Positions 1 through 8,137 of a stretch of 64,000 nt of DNA are shown here, in pieces. Below the pieces are notes generated by a model that searched no databases, had not been told where the DNA came from, and saw only the letters and a list, made by a program, of their open reading frames with translations. Within the stretch, counting starts at the first letter, position 1; every line of letters begins with the position of its first letter. The DNA comes from Sphingorhabdus_B arenilitoris (GTDB lineage Bacteria; Pseudomonadota; Alphaproteobacteria; Sphingomonadales; Sphingomonadaceae): contig NZ_JBHSDH010000010.1 in NCBI RefSeq assembly GCF_042651485.1, forward strand, positions 62,001-126,000. The letters are read 5' to 3'. The translations under genes and the position numbers were made by a program.

Positions 1-2
1 GC

Positions 3-53
3 GATCCCGCTGGGCCTAAGGTGATGGACGATATGCTGATTGAAATTCCTTAG
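3..53 (+). CDS. possible C-terminal tail of a gene entering from the left
   Basis: Reading frame 3 is open from the window edge to a TAG and would encode DPAGPKVMDDMLIEIP. It ends 13 bp before the convergent minus-strand gene, which is a normal spacing. Sixteen residues are too few to identify a family, so this may be chance. Confidence 0.15.
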   Translation, partial: DPAGPKVMDDMLIEIP

Positions 54-66
54 GCCGGATACATGC

Positions 67-1251
67 CTAACCGATAGCCTGTCCCTCCTCCAATATCACG
101 TGGGGGATATATAAAGCGCTGTCGCGGGTAATCGGCCCGCCGTCCTCGCGCACCGAAAGGCCGACTGCATCTTCGCCGACGATCCAGCTGCCGATGACGG
201 CATACCGGTCCCCAAATTGCGCCAGCGGGGCATAGTCCTGCACGATATAGCCTTCGGCGCCATAGCCGCCCACTGGGCCTTGTGCGCTTATGCCATCGCC
301 GCGCAATTCAATATCCCAACCTTCGCGGGAAAAAAGGGGCTTGCGGACATGACGCGGCCCAAGCGCTGCCTTTGCCCGGTCGTCATCATCGAAAGCGGCA
401 GGTAGCAAATTGGGATGCCCCGGATATTCCGCCCATAACATGGGCAAAATGCCCTTGTTACTGAGCAATGCTTTCCATGCAGGTTCGATGAATTGCGTCC
501 CCGATCCGGCAACATTGGCCGCAAATTCTTCGCGCAGCATATCCTCCCATGGATAGAGTTTGAATATCCGGTCGATCAGCATTTCGTCCTGATCCACAAA
601 GCGTCCATCGGCATTGATGCCGATCGCGTTTATCGGAACAAAATGCGGCTCTAACCCTGCTTGCCGGGCCAGATCCTCTAAATAGGCGACAGTTTGCCGG
701 TCCTCCACATGATCCGCCACGCTGGCAAAATGAATGACCGATTCGGATGGCACAATTTCGTCAAAACGCTTCACCAATGCCTCGTGGAGCGAATTAAACT
801 GATCGGCATCTTCGGGCAGGCGGCCTTGATCGATCAATTGTTCCAACCAGTGCCATTGGAAAAATGCAGTTTCATAAATGCTGGTCGGGGTATCGGCATT
901 ATATTCGAGCATTTTGGCCGGGCCTGTGCCGTCATAGGCAAAATCAAACCGGCCATAAAGCGACGGATCGCGATTTTTCCAAGAGTTCGCGACAAGGTCA
1001 TAATAGCGCGCCGGAATGGCGAGCTTAGCCATCAATTCCTCGCTGCGCACGATCTTGTCTACGAGCCGCAGGCACATGGCGTTTAATTCGGCCGACGGGT
1101 CCTCTATATCCTCCTCAATCTGCTGCAGCGTAAAGGCATAGGCATAGCGTTCATCCCAATAACGCTCCCCATCAATATGGTGGAAGGTAAAACCAAATGC
1201 CCTTGCGGTATCCTGCCAGTCGGGCCGTTCGGCGATGCTTAATCTGCGCAT
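67..1251 (-). CDS. glutathionylspermidine synthase-like ATP-grasp protein (YgiC/YjfC type)
   Basis: 394 residues, close to the usual size of the single-domain YgiC/YjfC proteins, which correspond to the ATP-grasp synthetase half of glutathionylspermidine synthase and lack its amidase half. Family-like stretches are LEYNADTPTSIYE near residue 115, LYPWEDM near 233, the LWAEYPGHPNLLPA segment near 272 and KPLFSREGWDI near 303, which would form the nucleotide and acid substrate pocket. Such enzymes ligate an acid to an amine using ATP; the substrates of the short forms are not established. It is divergent from a DUF1190 lipoprotein, echoing the ygiB-ygiC and yjfM-yjfC pairs of enterobacteria, so the two probably act together. 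Family assignment is firm; the reaction is inferred. Confidence 0.85.
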   Translation of the reverse strand: MRRLSIAERPDWQDTARAFGFTFHHIDGERYWDERYAYAFTLQQIEEDIEDPSAELNAMCLRLVDKIVRSEELMAKLAIPARYYDLVANSWKNRDPSLYGRFDFAYDGTGPAKMLEYNADTPTSIYETAFFQWHWLEQLIDQGRLPEDADQFNSLHEALVKRFDEIVPSESVIHFASVADHVEDRQTVAYLEDLARQAGLEPHFVPINAIGINADGRFVDQDEMLIDRIFKLYPWEDMLREEFAANVAGSGTQFIEPAWKALLSNKGILPMLWAEYPGHPNLLPAAFDDDDRAKAALGPRHVRKPLFSREGWDIELRGDGISAQGPVGGYGAEGYIVQDYAPLAQFGDRYAVIGSWIVGEDAVGLSVREDGGPITRDSALYIPHVILEEGQAIG

Positions 1252-1364
1252 ATATGGGGGCGTCCCTATTGAAGATGGCGGAGCGAAAACCGCCGGATAA
1301 ACCGAATATTATCTTTTCCCCTGTAACGCGTTAAAGTTAAATTTTGAATGGGGAAGCAGTAAAA

Positions 1365-2009
1365 ATGGCGGGTAAATCAACTTTATATCGCAAAAAGACA
1401 AAGCGGTCCTTGGCCGCCGGATTCACGGCGCTGGGATCGGCAACGATGCTGGCGGGATGCGGTTCATCCGCGCCGACCGATGAACAGCCCGCCGCTGCCG
1501 CCCCGCAAAGCCAAGAAAGCGATAAGGTTTACGCTTATCGCTCGGTCGGTGAATGTACGGCAGCGAAAATCTATTCCGAGCAAAAATGCGAAGAGGCTTA
1601 CGATGCCGCGCGCGAAGAAAATGAGAAGACCGCTAAGGTATATGATCAAAAACAAGCCTGCGAAGCGGAATATGGCGAAGGCAATTGTGAAAAGCGCAGG
1701 TCCGGTTTTTCGGGGGTCTTAATGGGCTATATCATCGCCCGGTCCATGGACGGCAATCGCTATTCCTATGGCGGGCTATATAATAACAAAAAAAGCGGCT
1801 TACTCTCAACGGCCAGCCCCGCCGTCATGCAAAATGGCACAAAAACCGCCTACAGCATTTCAAGCGGCGGATTTGCGGGGCAAAATACGGTCGATAAAAT
1901 GCAGGATCAGCGCCGCCGCAGCGGCAGCAGCCTCGCGGCAACCGGTGGATTTGGAGGACGCAGCGTCGCATCTGCGGCCAAAGCGTCGGTCGGGTCCAAA
2001 GGCGGATAA
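1365..2009 (+). CDS. DUF1190 family lipoprotein (YgiB/YjfM-like)
   Basis: Predicted lipoprotein of about 214 residues. A basic N-terminus (KSTLYRKKTKRS) and hydrophobic stretch end in a lipobox, MLAGC. Next comes a Cys-containing DUF1190 core (ECTAAKIYSEQKCEEAYDAA, then QACEAEYGEGNCEK) and a long Gly/Ser-rich low-complexity tail. I prefer ATG 1365 over the in-frame TTG at 1344, because a GGGGAAG ribosome-binding sequence sits 8 bp upstream of the ATG. Related enterobacterial proteins are encoded next to a YgiC-type ATP-grasp enzyme, as here, though here the two genes are divergent. Molecular function is unknown. The tail ends convergently 75 bp from the DUF3035 gene. Confidence 0.75.
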   Translation: MAGKSTLYRKKTKRSLAAGFTALGSATMLAGCGSSAPTDEQPAAAAPQSQESDKVYAYRSVGECTAAKIYSEQKCEEAYDAAREENEKTAKVYDQKQACEAEYGEGNCEKRRSGFSGVLMGYIIARSMDGNRYSYGGLYNNKKSGLLSTASPAVMQNGTKTAYSISSGGFAGQNTVDKMQDQRRRSGSSLAATGGFGGRSVASAAKASVGSKGG

Positions 2010-2084
2010 ACGGTTCCGCCTGACCGGCTTTTCCCTATCATCAAATACAGAGCCCGCGTATCTGCGCGGCCTTAATGCTGCCCT

Positions 2085-2507
2085 TTAATTGCCGGGCGTT
2101 GCCGCCTGCGCATTTTGGCCGTCACCTTCGGGGGCAGCGATAATATCGCGGGTCACGCTGCCTTTATTGACGGTGTTGGTATCGGGATCGCCGACCGAGC
2201 TGCGGATACCGGTGTCTGCACTGCCGGCATTGCTCGTCACTGCTTGCTGTGTTGCCGAACGCGGCGCTGGGCCGCCAAACAGCGCTTCTAAAACTTGATC
2301 CTGCGTCGATTCGCCTTGCGGGCGAGGTGCGCCAGGTTGCGGCGGGGTTAACGCGAAATCAGGCGGCACTACCAAAGGAGCGGCGCGCGAAACGGCAAAT
2401 TCATCGGGACGGTTGCGATCAAAAATCCCGCTCGATCCGCAGCCCGATAGCGCCAAAGCCGATGCGGCGGCGGCCGATGCCAAAATATATTTACGCATAA
2501 AACTCAC
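2085..2507 (-). CDS. DUF3035 lipoprotein, possibly the alphaproteobacterial BamF-type BAM subunit
   Basis: 140-residue lipoprotein: signal MRKYILASAAAASALALSGC with the lipobox LSGC, then the DUF3035 core RPDEFAVSRAAPLVVPPDF and a Pro-rich stretch. The C-terminal half is low complexity (Ala/Asp/Asn/Gln). The motif around RPDEF resembles that of the BamF accessory lipoprotein of the outer-membrane protein assembly complex in Caulobacter; I make that link from memory of the motif, so it is tentative. It lies 44 bp downstream of lspA, the signal peptidase that would process it, at the end of the purE-to-ileS gene run. Confidence 0.75.
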   Translation of the reverse strand: MSFMRKYILASAAAASALALSGCGSSGIFDRNRPDEFAVSRAAPLVVPPDFALTPPQPGAPRPQGESTQDQVLEALFGGPAPRSATQQAVTSNAGSADTGIRSSVGDPDTNTVNKGSVTRDIIAAPEGDGQNAQAATPGN

Positions 2508-2551
2508 TCCATCATGATGTCGGATCGCGGGATAATCCGCGCGACATGAAC

Positions 2552-3085
2552 TTAATCTGAAACGCTGTCGCTCGTTTCATTCGCTTCTTTTTCCTTCTTG
2601 CCCATCAGGAACGCGCGGGCAAGCAATATCAACACGCCGATGCTAATGCAGGCATCGGCCAGGTTGAAGATATAAAAGGGCCGGAATGCGCCAAAATGCA
2701 AATCGGCATAATCGACGACATAGCCATAGCGGACCCGGTCAACAATATTGCCCAGTGCGCCGCCCAGCACCAATGCCAGCGCCAGCACATCACCGCGCAG
2801 CTTTTCCCGGAACATCCAAATGCTGACAACAATAGCGATCACCGCGGTCAAACCAACGAGCAGCCAGCGCTCCATTTCGCTACCCGCCTCCAAAAAGCCC
2901 ATCGAAACCCCCCGATTTTCGGCCCAGCGCAGATCGAAAAAGGGGATGATGTGAATGACCGACCGGCTTTTAAGCGCCAGCGGCCCGATCATCAGATATT
3001 TGACAAATTGGTCGGCAATGAAAATCAGGCTGGCGAGCATGATGCCCTGTAAGTGAAAACGCCGCGCGGGATTCATCTGGCTCAT
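2552..3085 (-). CDS. lspA: lipoprotein signal peptidase (signal peptidase II)
   Basis: Inner-membrane aspartic peptidase that cleaves prolipoprotein signal peptides after lipidation of the conserved Cys. At 177 residues it has normal length, with four hydrophobic segments. Conserved boxes are NRGVSMG (57-63), GALGNIVDRVRYGYVVDY (109-126) and FNLADA (140-145); the catalytic aspartates are probably D125 and D144. The charged tail is normal. The start codon overlaps the ileS stop by 4 bp (ATGA), so the genes are translationally coupled. The ileS-lspA pairing is widespread in proteobacteria. Confidence 0.95.
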   Translation of the reverse strand: MSQMNPARRFHLQGIMLASLIFIADQFVKYLMIGPLALKSRSVIHIIPFFDLRWAENRGVSMGFLEAGSEMERWLLVGLTAVIAIVVSIWMFREKLRGDVLALALVLGGALGNIVDRVRYGYVVDYADLHFGAFRPFYIFNLADACISIGVLILLARAFLMGKKEKEANETSDSVSD

Positions 3086-6000
3086 CCGTTCAAAACTCCA
3101 TCACAGCGCCCACACAGCGCGCCATCCTCGGTCACTTCGGGCAAATGCCGCCAGCAACGGCCGCATTTATGGTGGGTGGTGGGCTTGGCGTGAACGAAGA
3201 CTTTTAGATTAGCTGCGGCAGATTTGCCATTAAGCTCAAAATCACCCTTCTCGTTGGCAGTGATTTTCACGCCAGCAGCAATTAACAATTCGGCAAAATC
3301 AACAGACGTCAGAAGATTTTGGCTGGGCTCCCCATCCACATCAAGCCATACATCGGCTTGCAAGCTCGAACCAATAGTCTTTTCCCGACGCAGTGGTTCG
3401 ATGGCTTCGTTTGCGGCAGATCGGAATTCGCGAATTTTTGCCCACCGCTCCACCAACTCGTCACCCCCGCGAAGGCGGGGGTCCATCTCCGGACCTGTCG
3501 AAAATTCACCCGCAGGTGATGGATTCCCGCCTTCGCGGGAATGACGAAGGTCGGGTAGAGGAGGCCATTCCAGCAAATGCACGCTATCGGCATCGGGGAA
3601 ACGGGTTTTCCAAATTTCCTCCGCCGTAAATACCAGCACGGGCGCAGCATACCGCACCATTGCGTGGAACAGGATGTCCAGCACCGTGCGGCAGGCGCGG
3701 CGTTTGTCGGTTTGATATCCGCTCGCCGGGTTTGCATCGCAATAGAGGCAGTCTTTGCGGATATCGAAGAAGAAGGCGCTCAAATCTTCATTGGCAAATT
3801 CGCTGAGCAGTCGGACATAGCTGTTAAAGTCAAAGTCATCCACCGCCTTGCGCAGCTTCGCGTCCAATTCGGAGAGCAGATGCAGGACATAGCGCTCCAG
3901 CTCCGGCATGTCCTCCACCGCAACCTTCTCAGCATCCGAAAAACCTTGCAGCGCGCCGAGCATATAGCGGAATGTATTGCGCAATTTGCGGTATTGATCG
4001 CCCACCCCGCGCAGGATTTCATCGCCGATCCGGTGGTCTTCGGTAAAGTCCACCGACAGCGCCCACAGCCGGATGATATCCGCGCCGCTATTTTGCATGA
4101 TCTTCAGCGGGTCGACGGTGTTGCCGACCGATTTCGACATTTTCAGGCCCTTTTGGTCCATGGTGAAACCGTGGGTCAGCACCGCATCATAAGGCGCGCG
4201 GCCACGCGTGCCGCAGCTTTGCAGGAGCGAGCTCTGGAACCAGCCGCGATGCTGATCGCTGCCCTCCAGATAGAGGTCGGCGGGCCAGCTGAGCTCGGGC
4301 CATTTGCCCGATTCCAGCGTGAAGACATGCGTGCAGCCCGAATCAAACCAGACGTCCAGAATGTCGAACACCTGCTCATAATCGTCGGCGTTATATTCAC
4401 TGCCCAGATATTCCTGTGCGCGGGCGGCTTCCCAGGCATCGACGCCCTCAGCTTTGATGGCGTCCACAATGCGCGCGTTGACGCTCACGTCATTAAGATA
4501 CTGCCCGGTCTTGCGGTCGACAAACAGCGTGATCGGCACGCCCCATGCGCGCTGGCGGCTGAGCACCCAATCGGGGCGGCCCTCAACCATTGCGCCGATG
4601 CGGTTGCGGCCCTTTTCGGGCACCCAGCGGGTTTCGGCGATGGCCTGCGTTGCGCGTTGGCGGAGAGTGCTTTCCCCTCCACCACCGCCTGCAGCGGCGG
4701 TCCCCCTCCCCATCGCAAGTCGATGGGGAGGATTGGCCGAAACTTCCTCCCCATCGACCTGCGATGGGGAGGTGGCAGCGCGAAGCGCTGACGGAGGGGC
4801 AATTTGCCGGTCCATCGGCACAAACCACTGGGGCGTGCAGCGATAGATGACCTTGGCTTTGGAGCGCCAGCTGTGCGGATAGCTGTGTTGGTAATCCGCG
4901 CTCGCCGCAAGCAAACCGCCAGCCTTTTTCAGATCTTCACAGATCGGGCCCCCAGTGCCGTCAGCATTAGGGGGCGCGTTGAATTTGGGGTTGATGACGC
5001 TCCCCTGCCCGCCAAGCCAGCCCCAGTCGGCGCGATATTTGCCGTCGCCTTCCACTGCGAATACCGGCTCCAGCCCGTGCGCCTTGCACAGGTCAAAATC
5101 ATCCTCGCCATGATCCGGCGCCATATGGACAAGCCCGGTGCCGCTGTCGGTGGTGACAAAATCGCCGGGCAGGAAGGGGCGGGGGCGCAGGAAAAATTCA
5201 GCGAGTGGCGAAGCTGGATTGACGCTGTCCCCCTCCCGCTCGCGGGAGGGGTTAGGGGTGGGCAAATCCCCACCATCAGTAGGCCCACCCCCGGCCCCTC
5301 CCGCAGGCGGGAGGGGCGATTCGAACAGCTTCGCCATCGGGTGGCGGGCGATGGTTCCGGCTAGGTCGGAGCCTTTGAATGTTTTGATTACACCATCGCC
5401 CGGCTCAGCTTGTGTCAACGTGGCCTGACCATCAGATGTCATTCTCACCCAGAAATCGAATTGACGTTCCGCTGCAATTAAAATGTTCCGTTCTATAGAT
5501 CGGATCAACACATACTCCACATCCGGCCCATAAGCGATCGCCTGATTGACCGGGATCGTCCAGGGCGTCGTTGTCCAGATCACCGCATGTGCGCCGACCA
5601 ACTCCGGGATGGGCGACTCTACAATCTCAAACGCCACATCAATCTGCGTCGAGACAATATTCTCATATTCCACTTCAGCCTCAGCCAGCGCAGTCTTCTC
5701 CACCGGTGACCACATCACCGGCTTGGCCCCGCGATATAATTGACCCGACTCCGCAAATTTCAGCAGTTCGGACACAATCGTTGCTTCGCTGTCGAAATCC
5801 ATCGTGAGGTAAGGCTTGTCCCAATTGCCGAGTATGCCCAGCCGCTTCACCTGCTCGCGCTGCACATTCACCCAATGCTGCGCGTATGCCCGGCATTCGG
5901 CACGGAATTCCTTGACGGGAACTTCGTCCTTGTTGAGCTTTTTCTTGCGATATTGCTCCTCAACCTTCCATTCAATGGGCAGGCCGTGGCAATCCCAGCC

Positions 6001-6288
6001 GGGCACATAAGGCGCGTCTTTACCGAGCAGGCTTTGCGTGCGGCAGACCATGTCTTTCAGGATATGGTTCAGCGCATGGCCGATATGCATGTCGCCATTG
6101 GCATAAGGCGGGCCATCATGCAGGATGAATTTTTCGCGGCCAGCCCGCGCCTCGCGTAGCTTAGCATAGAGGCCGTCTGCCTCCCATTGCTCCAGGATCG
6201 CCGGTTCCTTCTGCGGCAAGCCTGCCTTCATCGGAAAATCGGTTTTGGGTAAGAAGACAGTGTCTTTAAAATCGCGTGCGTCGGTCAT
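3082..6288 (-). CDS. ileS: isoleucyl-tRNA synthetase carrying three in-frame repeat insertions
   Basis: Class I aminoacyl-tRNA synthetase that charges tRNA-Ile and edits mischarged valine. HIGH signature at residues 68-71 (within PPYANGDMHIGHA), a CP1 editing domain around 200-480, KMSKS near 715-719 and a C-terminal zinc-binding CxxC pair (CGRC...CGRC, 1042-1062). At 1068 residues it is roughly 100 longer than I expect for this family. The excess sits in three blocks, near 325-353, 497-539 and 914-944, whose DNA is hairpin-rich repeat sequence rather than IleS-like sequence. All three keep the frame open, and every catalytic motif survives, so the essential enzyme is probably functional with surface-loop extensions. 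It is followed by lspA (4-bp overlap) and preceded by a GDPD-like gene 51 bp away. Confidence 0.95.
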   Translation of the reverse strand: MTDARDFKDTVFLPKTDFPMKAGLPQKEPAILEQWEADGLYAKLREARAGREKFILHDGPPYANGDMHIGHALNHILKDMVCRTQSLLGKDAPYVPGWDCHGLPIEWKVEEQYRKKKLNKDEVPVKEFRAECRAYAQHWVNVQREQVKRLGILGNWDKPYLTMDFDSEATIVSELLKFAESGQLYRGAKPVMWSPVEKTALAEAEVEYENIVSTQIDVAFEIVESPIPELVGAHAVIWTTTPWTIPVNQAIAYGPDVEYVLIRSIERNILIAAERQFDFWVRMTSDGQATLTQAEPGDGVIKTFKGSDLAGTIARHPMAKLFESPLPPAGGAGGGPTDGGDLPTPNPSREREGDSVNPASPLAEFFLRPRPFLPGDFVTTDSGTGLVHMAPDHGEDDFDLCKAHGLEPVFAVEGDGKYRADWGWLGGQGSVINPKFNAPPNADGTGGPICEDLKKAGGLLAASADYQHSYPHSWRSKAKVIYRCTPQWFVPMDRQIAPPSALRAATSPSQVDGEEVSANPPHRLAMGRGTAAAGGGGGESTLRQRATQAIAETRWVPEKGRNRIGAMVEGRPDWVLSRQRAWGVPITLFVDRKTGQYLNDVSVNARIVDAIKAEGVDAWEAARAQEYLGSEYNADDYEQVFDILDVWFDSGCTHVFTLESGKWPELSWPADLYLEGSDQHRGWFQSSLLQSCGTRGRAPYDAVLTHGFTMDQKGLKMSKSVGNTVDPLKIMQNSGADIIRLWALSVDFTEDHRIGDEILRGVGDQYRKLRNTFRYMLGALQGFSDAEKVAVEDMPELERYVLHLLSELDAKLRKAVDDFDFNSYVRLLSEFANEDLSAFFFDIRKDCLYCDANPASGYQTDKRRACRTVLDILFHAMVRYAAPVLVFTAEEIWKTRFPDADSVHLLEWPPLPDLRHSREGGNPSPAGEFSTGPEMDPRLRGGDELVERWAKIREFRSAANEAIEPLRREKTIGSSLQADVWLDVDGEPSQNLLTSVDFAELLIAAGVKITANEKGDFELNGKSAAANLKVFVHAKPTTHHKCGRCWRHLPEVTEDGALCGRCDGVLNG
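3459..3547. repeat. palindromic repeat inserted in ileS (type A, REP-like)
   Basis: Two short hairpins in mirror orientation: CCCCCGC/GCGGGGG with a GAAG loop (3464-3481) and TTCCCGC/GCGGGAA with a CTTC loop (3524-3541), bracketed by TCGTCA...TGACGA. This is the widespread repeat that, when translated, gives RHSREGGNPS and DPRLRGGD. It encodes about residues 914-944 of IleS, between the C-terminal anticodon-binding region and the end of the protein. Confidence 0.85.
4674..4799. repeat. palindromic repeat inserted in ileS (type B, double hairpin)
   Basis: Bounded by CCCCTCC (4674-4680) and its complement GGAGGGG (4793-4799), a span of 126 bp or exactly 42 codons. Inside are two tandem hairpins with identical 11-bp arms, CCTCCCCATCG/CGATGGGGAGG, at 4705-4731 and 4746-4772, plus a small GCGC/GAAGCGC hairpin near 4778-4789. 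It encodes about residues 497-539 of IleS, after the WFVPMDRQI segment and before the WVPEKGRNRI segment. Confidence 0.85.
5231..5316. repeat. palindromic repeat inserted in ileS (type C)
   Basis: Two GC-rich hairpins: CCCTCCCG/CGGGAGGG with loop CTCG (5231-5250) and CCCCTCCCGC/GCGGGAGGGG with loop AG (5295-5316). The spacer contains a GGTGGG/CCCACC pair. It encodes about residues 325-353 of IleS, within the editing-domain region just before FFLRPRPFLPGDF. Confidence 0.85.
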
Positions 6289-6339
6289 ATCGGATGCGGC
6301 CTTAGAAGAGCGCAGGCTTTACTGCAAGAACTTGCGGCA

Positions 6340-7182
6340 TCACCGCTTCAATGCGGGGCCAAGCTCCGCAATATTATCGACCCAAATATAGCCATTATAG
6401 CTGTTGGCAATGTCGTTATATTGGGTTAGCTGCGTCAGGCCGGTTAGCTTTCCGTCCTTTTCATCTGCCGCTATAATCAACCGGACATTATGCGCCGCCA
6501 TCCGTGCCATAAACCGGTCGGGCCAGCCCCATAATGTCATGCCCAGATCATCGAGCGTCAGGATCATGGTCCCGCCAACGCAGCTGGACGGCACAATGCC
6601 CGCCATGCCGCTGGTCCGGTAATCGCCGGCGCATTGCCGCGCCTTTGCAACCGAAAAAGCGGCGGCTTTGTCAAAGCGCTGTATATCGGCGTCTTTGGCC
6701 GCGAAAAATATGCGCTTTGGTCCGTCCGGTTCGGCGGGGGCGGTTTGAGCGGAGACGGCGGCCTGTATAGCGGCGGCGTCGCTCGCACTATTCACATGGA
6801 TAAACTGGTCGGGCTTCGACAATGCTGTCATGGCTTCGGCTATCGGGGTGCGCGGCGTTACTGCCTTGCAATCCTTACCAAAAATGCGGGGAACTACGGG
6901 GGTGCCGTCCACCATTTCGCTGTTAATGACAATGCCGTCCGCGCCGCTGCCGGCCGCGCTTTGCAGCATTTGGGTGTCCTGCGATACGCTGGCCGCACCG
7001 TAACCCGCCGCCGCATCAATCGCGCATCCGCCCGCATCACGCGGCAGGTCAATGGGGCCCGATGCCACCAGCTTGGGCCGCCCGGTAGGATCAGGCGCAA
7101 GCCAGCTAGCGTGGAAAAGCGTGAATCCAAAAATCAGCAGCGCGACCGCCAATAGCAGCCTTTTCCCCCATTTTGGCGACAT
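6340..7182 (-). CDS. membrane-anchored GDPD-like TIM-barrel protein, apparently degenerate
   Basis: 280 residues with an N-terminal membrane anchor (LLLAVALLIFGFTLF, 9-23) and a periplasmic domain. GADGIVINSEMVDGTPVVPR (81-100) resembles the strand-and-loop of glycerophosphodiester phosphodiesterases, where the barrel normally reads GAD.IE.D...T.DG..V..HD. The C-terminal YNGYIWVDNIAELGPAL resembles the GDPD closing strand. The first His-Arg-Gly box, the E.D pair and the HD catalytic residues are not recognisable, so I doubt phosphodiesterase activity. It lies 25 bp downstream of ribF and 51 bp upstream of ileS in the same run. Fold assignment is by pattern only. Confidence 0.55.
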   Translation of the reverse strand: MSPKWGKRLLLAVALLIFGFTLFHASWLAPDPTGRPKLVASGPIDLPRDAGGCAIDAAAGYGAASVSQDTQMLQSAAGSGADGIVINSEMVDGTPVVPRIFGKDCKAVTPRTPIAEAMTALSKPDQFIHVNSASDAAAIQAAVSAQTAPAEPDGPKRIFFAAKDADIQRFDKAAAFSVAKARQCAGDYRTSGMAGIVPSSCVGGTMILTLDDLGMTLWGWPDRFMARMAAHNVRLIIAADEKDGKLTGLTQLTQYNDIANSYNGYIWVDNIAELGPALKR

Positions 7183-7207
7183 ATTTCCCCCTATCGTCCG
7201 TTTTTAT

Positions 7208-8137
7208 TTATCGCAGCAGCGTGCGCGCCGTATCACAATCCTGTGCCATCTGTATCTTTAATGCGTCCAGATCATCAAACTTCGCCTCCCCGCGAATGAA
7301 GGCATGAAATTCAACCTCAATCATTTGCCCATATAAGTCCTCGTTAAAATCGAAAATATACGCTTCGAGCAATTCTTTGGGCGGATCAAAGCTGGGGCGG
7401 ATGCCGATATTGGCTGCGCCGTCCAGCACACGGCCATCGGGCAAGCGCACCTTCACCGCATATATGCCATAGCGGGGGCGCAGATATTGGCCCATATCGA
7501 CATTGGCGGTGGGATAACCCAGTAGCCGGCCATTCTTGTCGCCATGCTGCACTTTGCCCTCTACCGCGAAAGGCCGGGTCAGCAAGGCAGCGGCACCATC
7601 CGGATCCCCATTTTTCAAAGCATCGCGAATCCGGCTGGAGCTGATAATCTCTGCGCCTGCCTGCACCGGACCAATGGCGATATTATCGAGCCCGCAGCCA
7701 GCCCCTATTTCGCGCAGCACATCGACATTGCCGCCGCGCCGCGCGCCAAAGGTGAAATCTTCCCCGGTCACCACGGTTTTGATGCCCAATTGGCGGACTA
7801 GCAATTCGGTAACAAAATCCTCTGCGCTGGTAGCAGCAAGCGGCGCGCCAAAATCGAATATCAGCATCGCGTCGGCCCCGGCGTCAGCAAACAGACGCTG
7901 CCGCTGATCCAGGCTGGTGAGGCGGAATGGCGGGGTGTCTGGTACAAAATGACGCACCGGATGCGGATCAAAAGTGGCGATTATCGCTGGGCGTCCCTCC
8001 GCTTTTGCTTTGGTGATGGCGGCACCTGCGACCGCCTGATGCCCCAAATGGAAACCGTCAAAATTGCCGAGTGCCGCGACCGATCCGCGTAGGTCGGCGG
8101 GCATGGGCTCGCCATGGTGCAACCGCCGGATCGTCAC
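7208..8137 (-). CDS. ribF: bifunctional riboflavin kinase / FAD synthetase
   Basis: Makes FMN from riboflavin, then FAD, in the cytoplasm. The N-terminal nucleotidyltransferase domain has GNFDGFHLGH (24-33) and the SSSRIRDAL motif near 155-163. The C-terminal flavokinase domain has GYPTANV near 207 and the IYAVKV strand after it. At 309 residues it is standard length. Its start overlaps the upstream dipeptidase stop by 4 bp. Proximity to ileS-lspA is a common proteobacterial arrangement. Confidence 0.95.
   Translation of the reverse strand: MTIRRLHHGEPMPADLRGSVAALGNFDGFHLGHQAVAGAAITKAKAEGRPAIIATFDPHPVRHFVPDTPPFRLTSLDQRQRLFADAGADAMLIFDFGAPLAATSAEDFVTELLVRQLGIKTVVTGEDFTFGARRGGNVDVLREIGAGCGLDNIAIGPVQAGAEIISSSRIRDALKNGDPDGAAALLTRPFAVEGKVQHGDKNGRLLGYPTANVDMGQYLRPRYGIYAVKVRLPDGRVLDGAANIGIRPSFDPPKELLEAYIFDFNEDLYGQMIEVEFHAFIRGEAKFDDLDALKIQMAQDCDTARTLLR

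Noticed and set aside
4705..4772. Two repeats with the same arms, considered as a minimal CRISPR-like array
   Set aside because: The repeats are self-complementary hairpins with short loops inside a coding gene, with no spacer pattern and no cas gene anywhere in the window.
3577..4791. Long plus-strand open frame (404 codons) opposite ileS
   Set aside because: It is the antisense of a recognisable synthetase; its predicted protein has no family pattern and spans the repeat insert.
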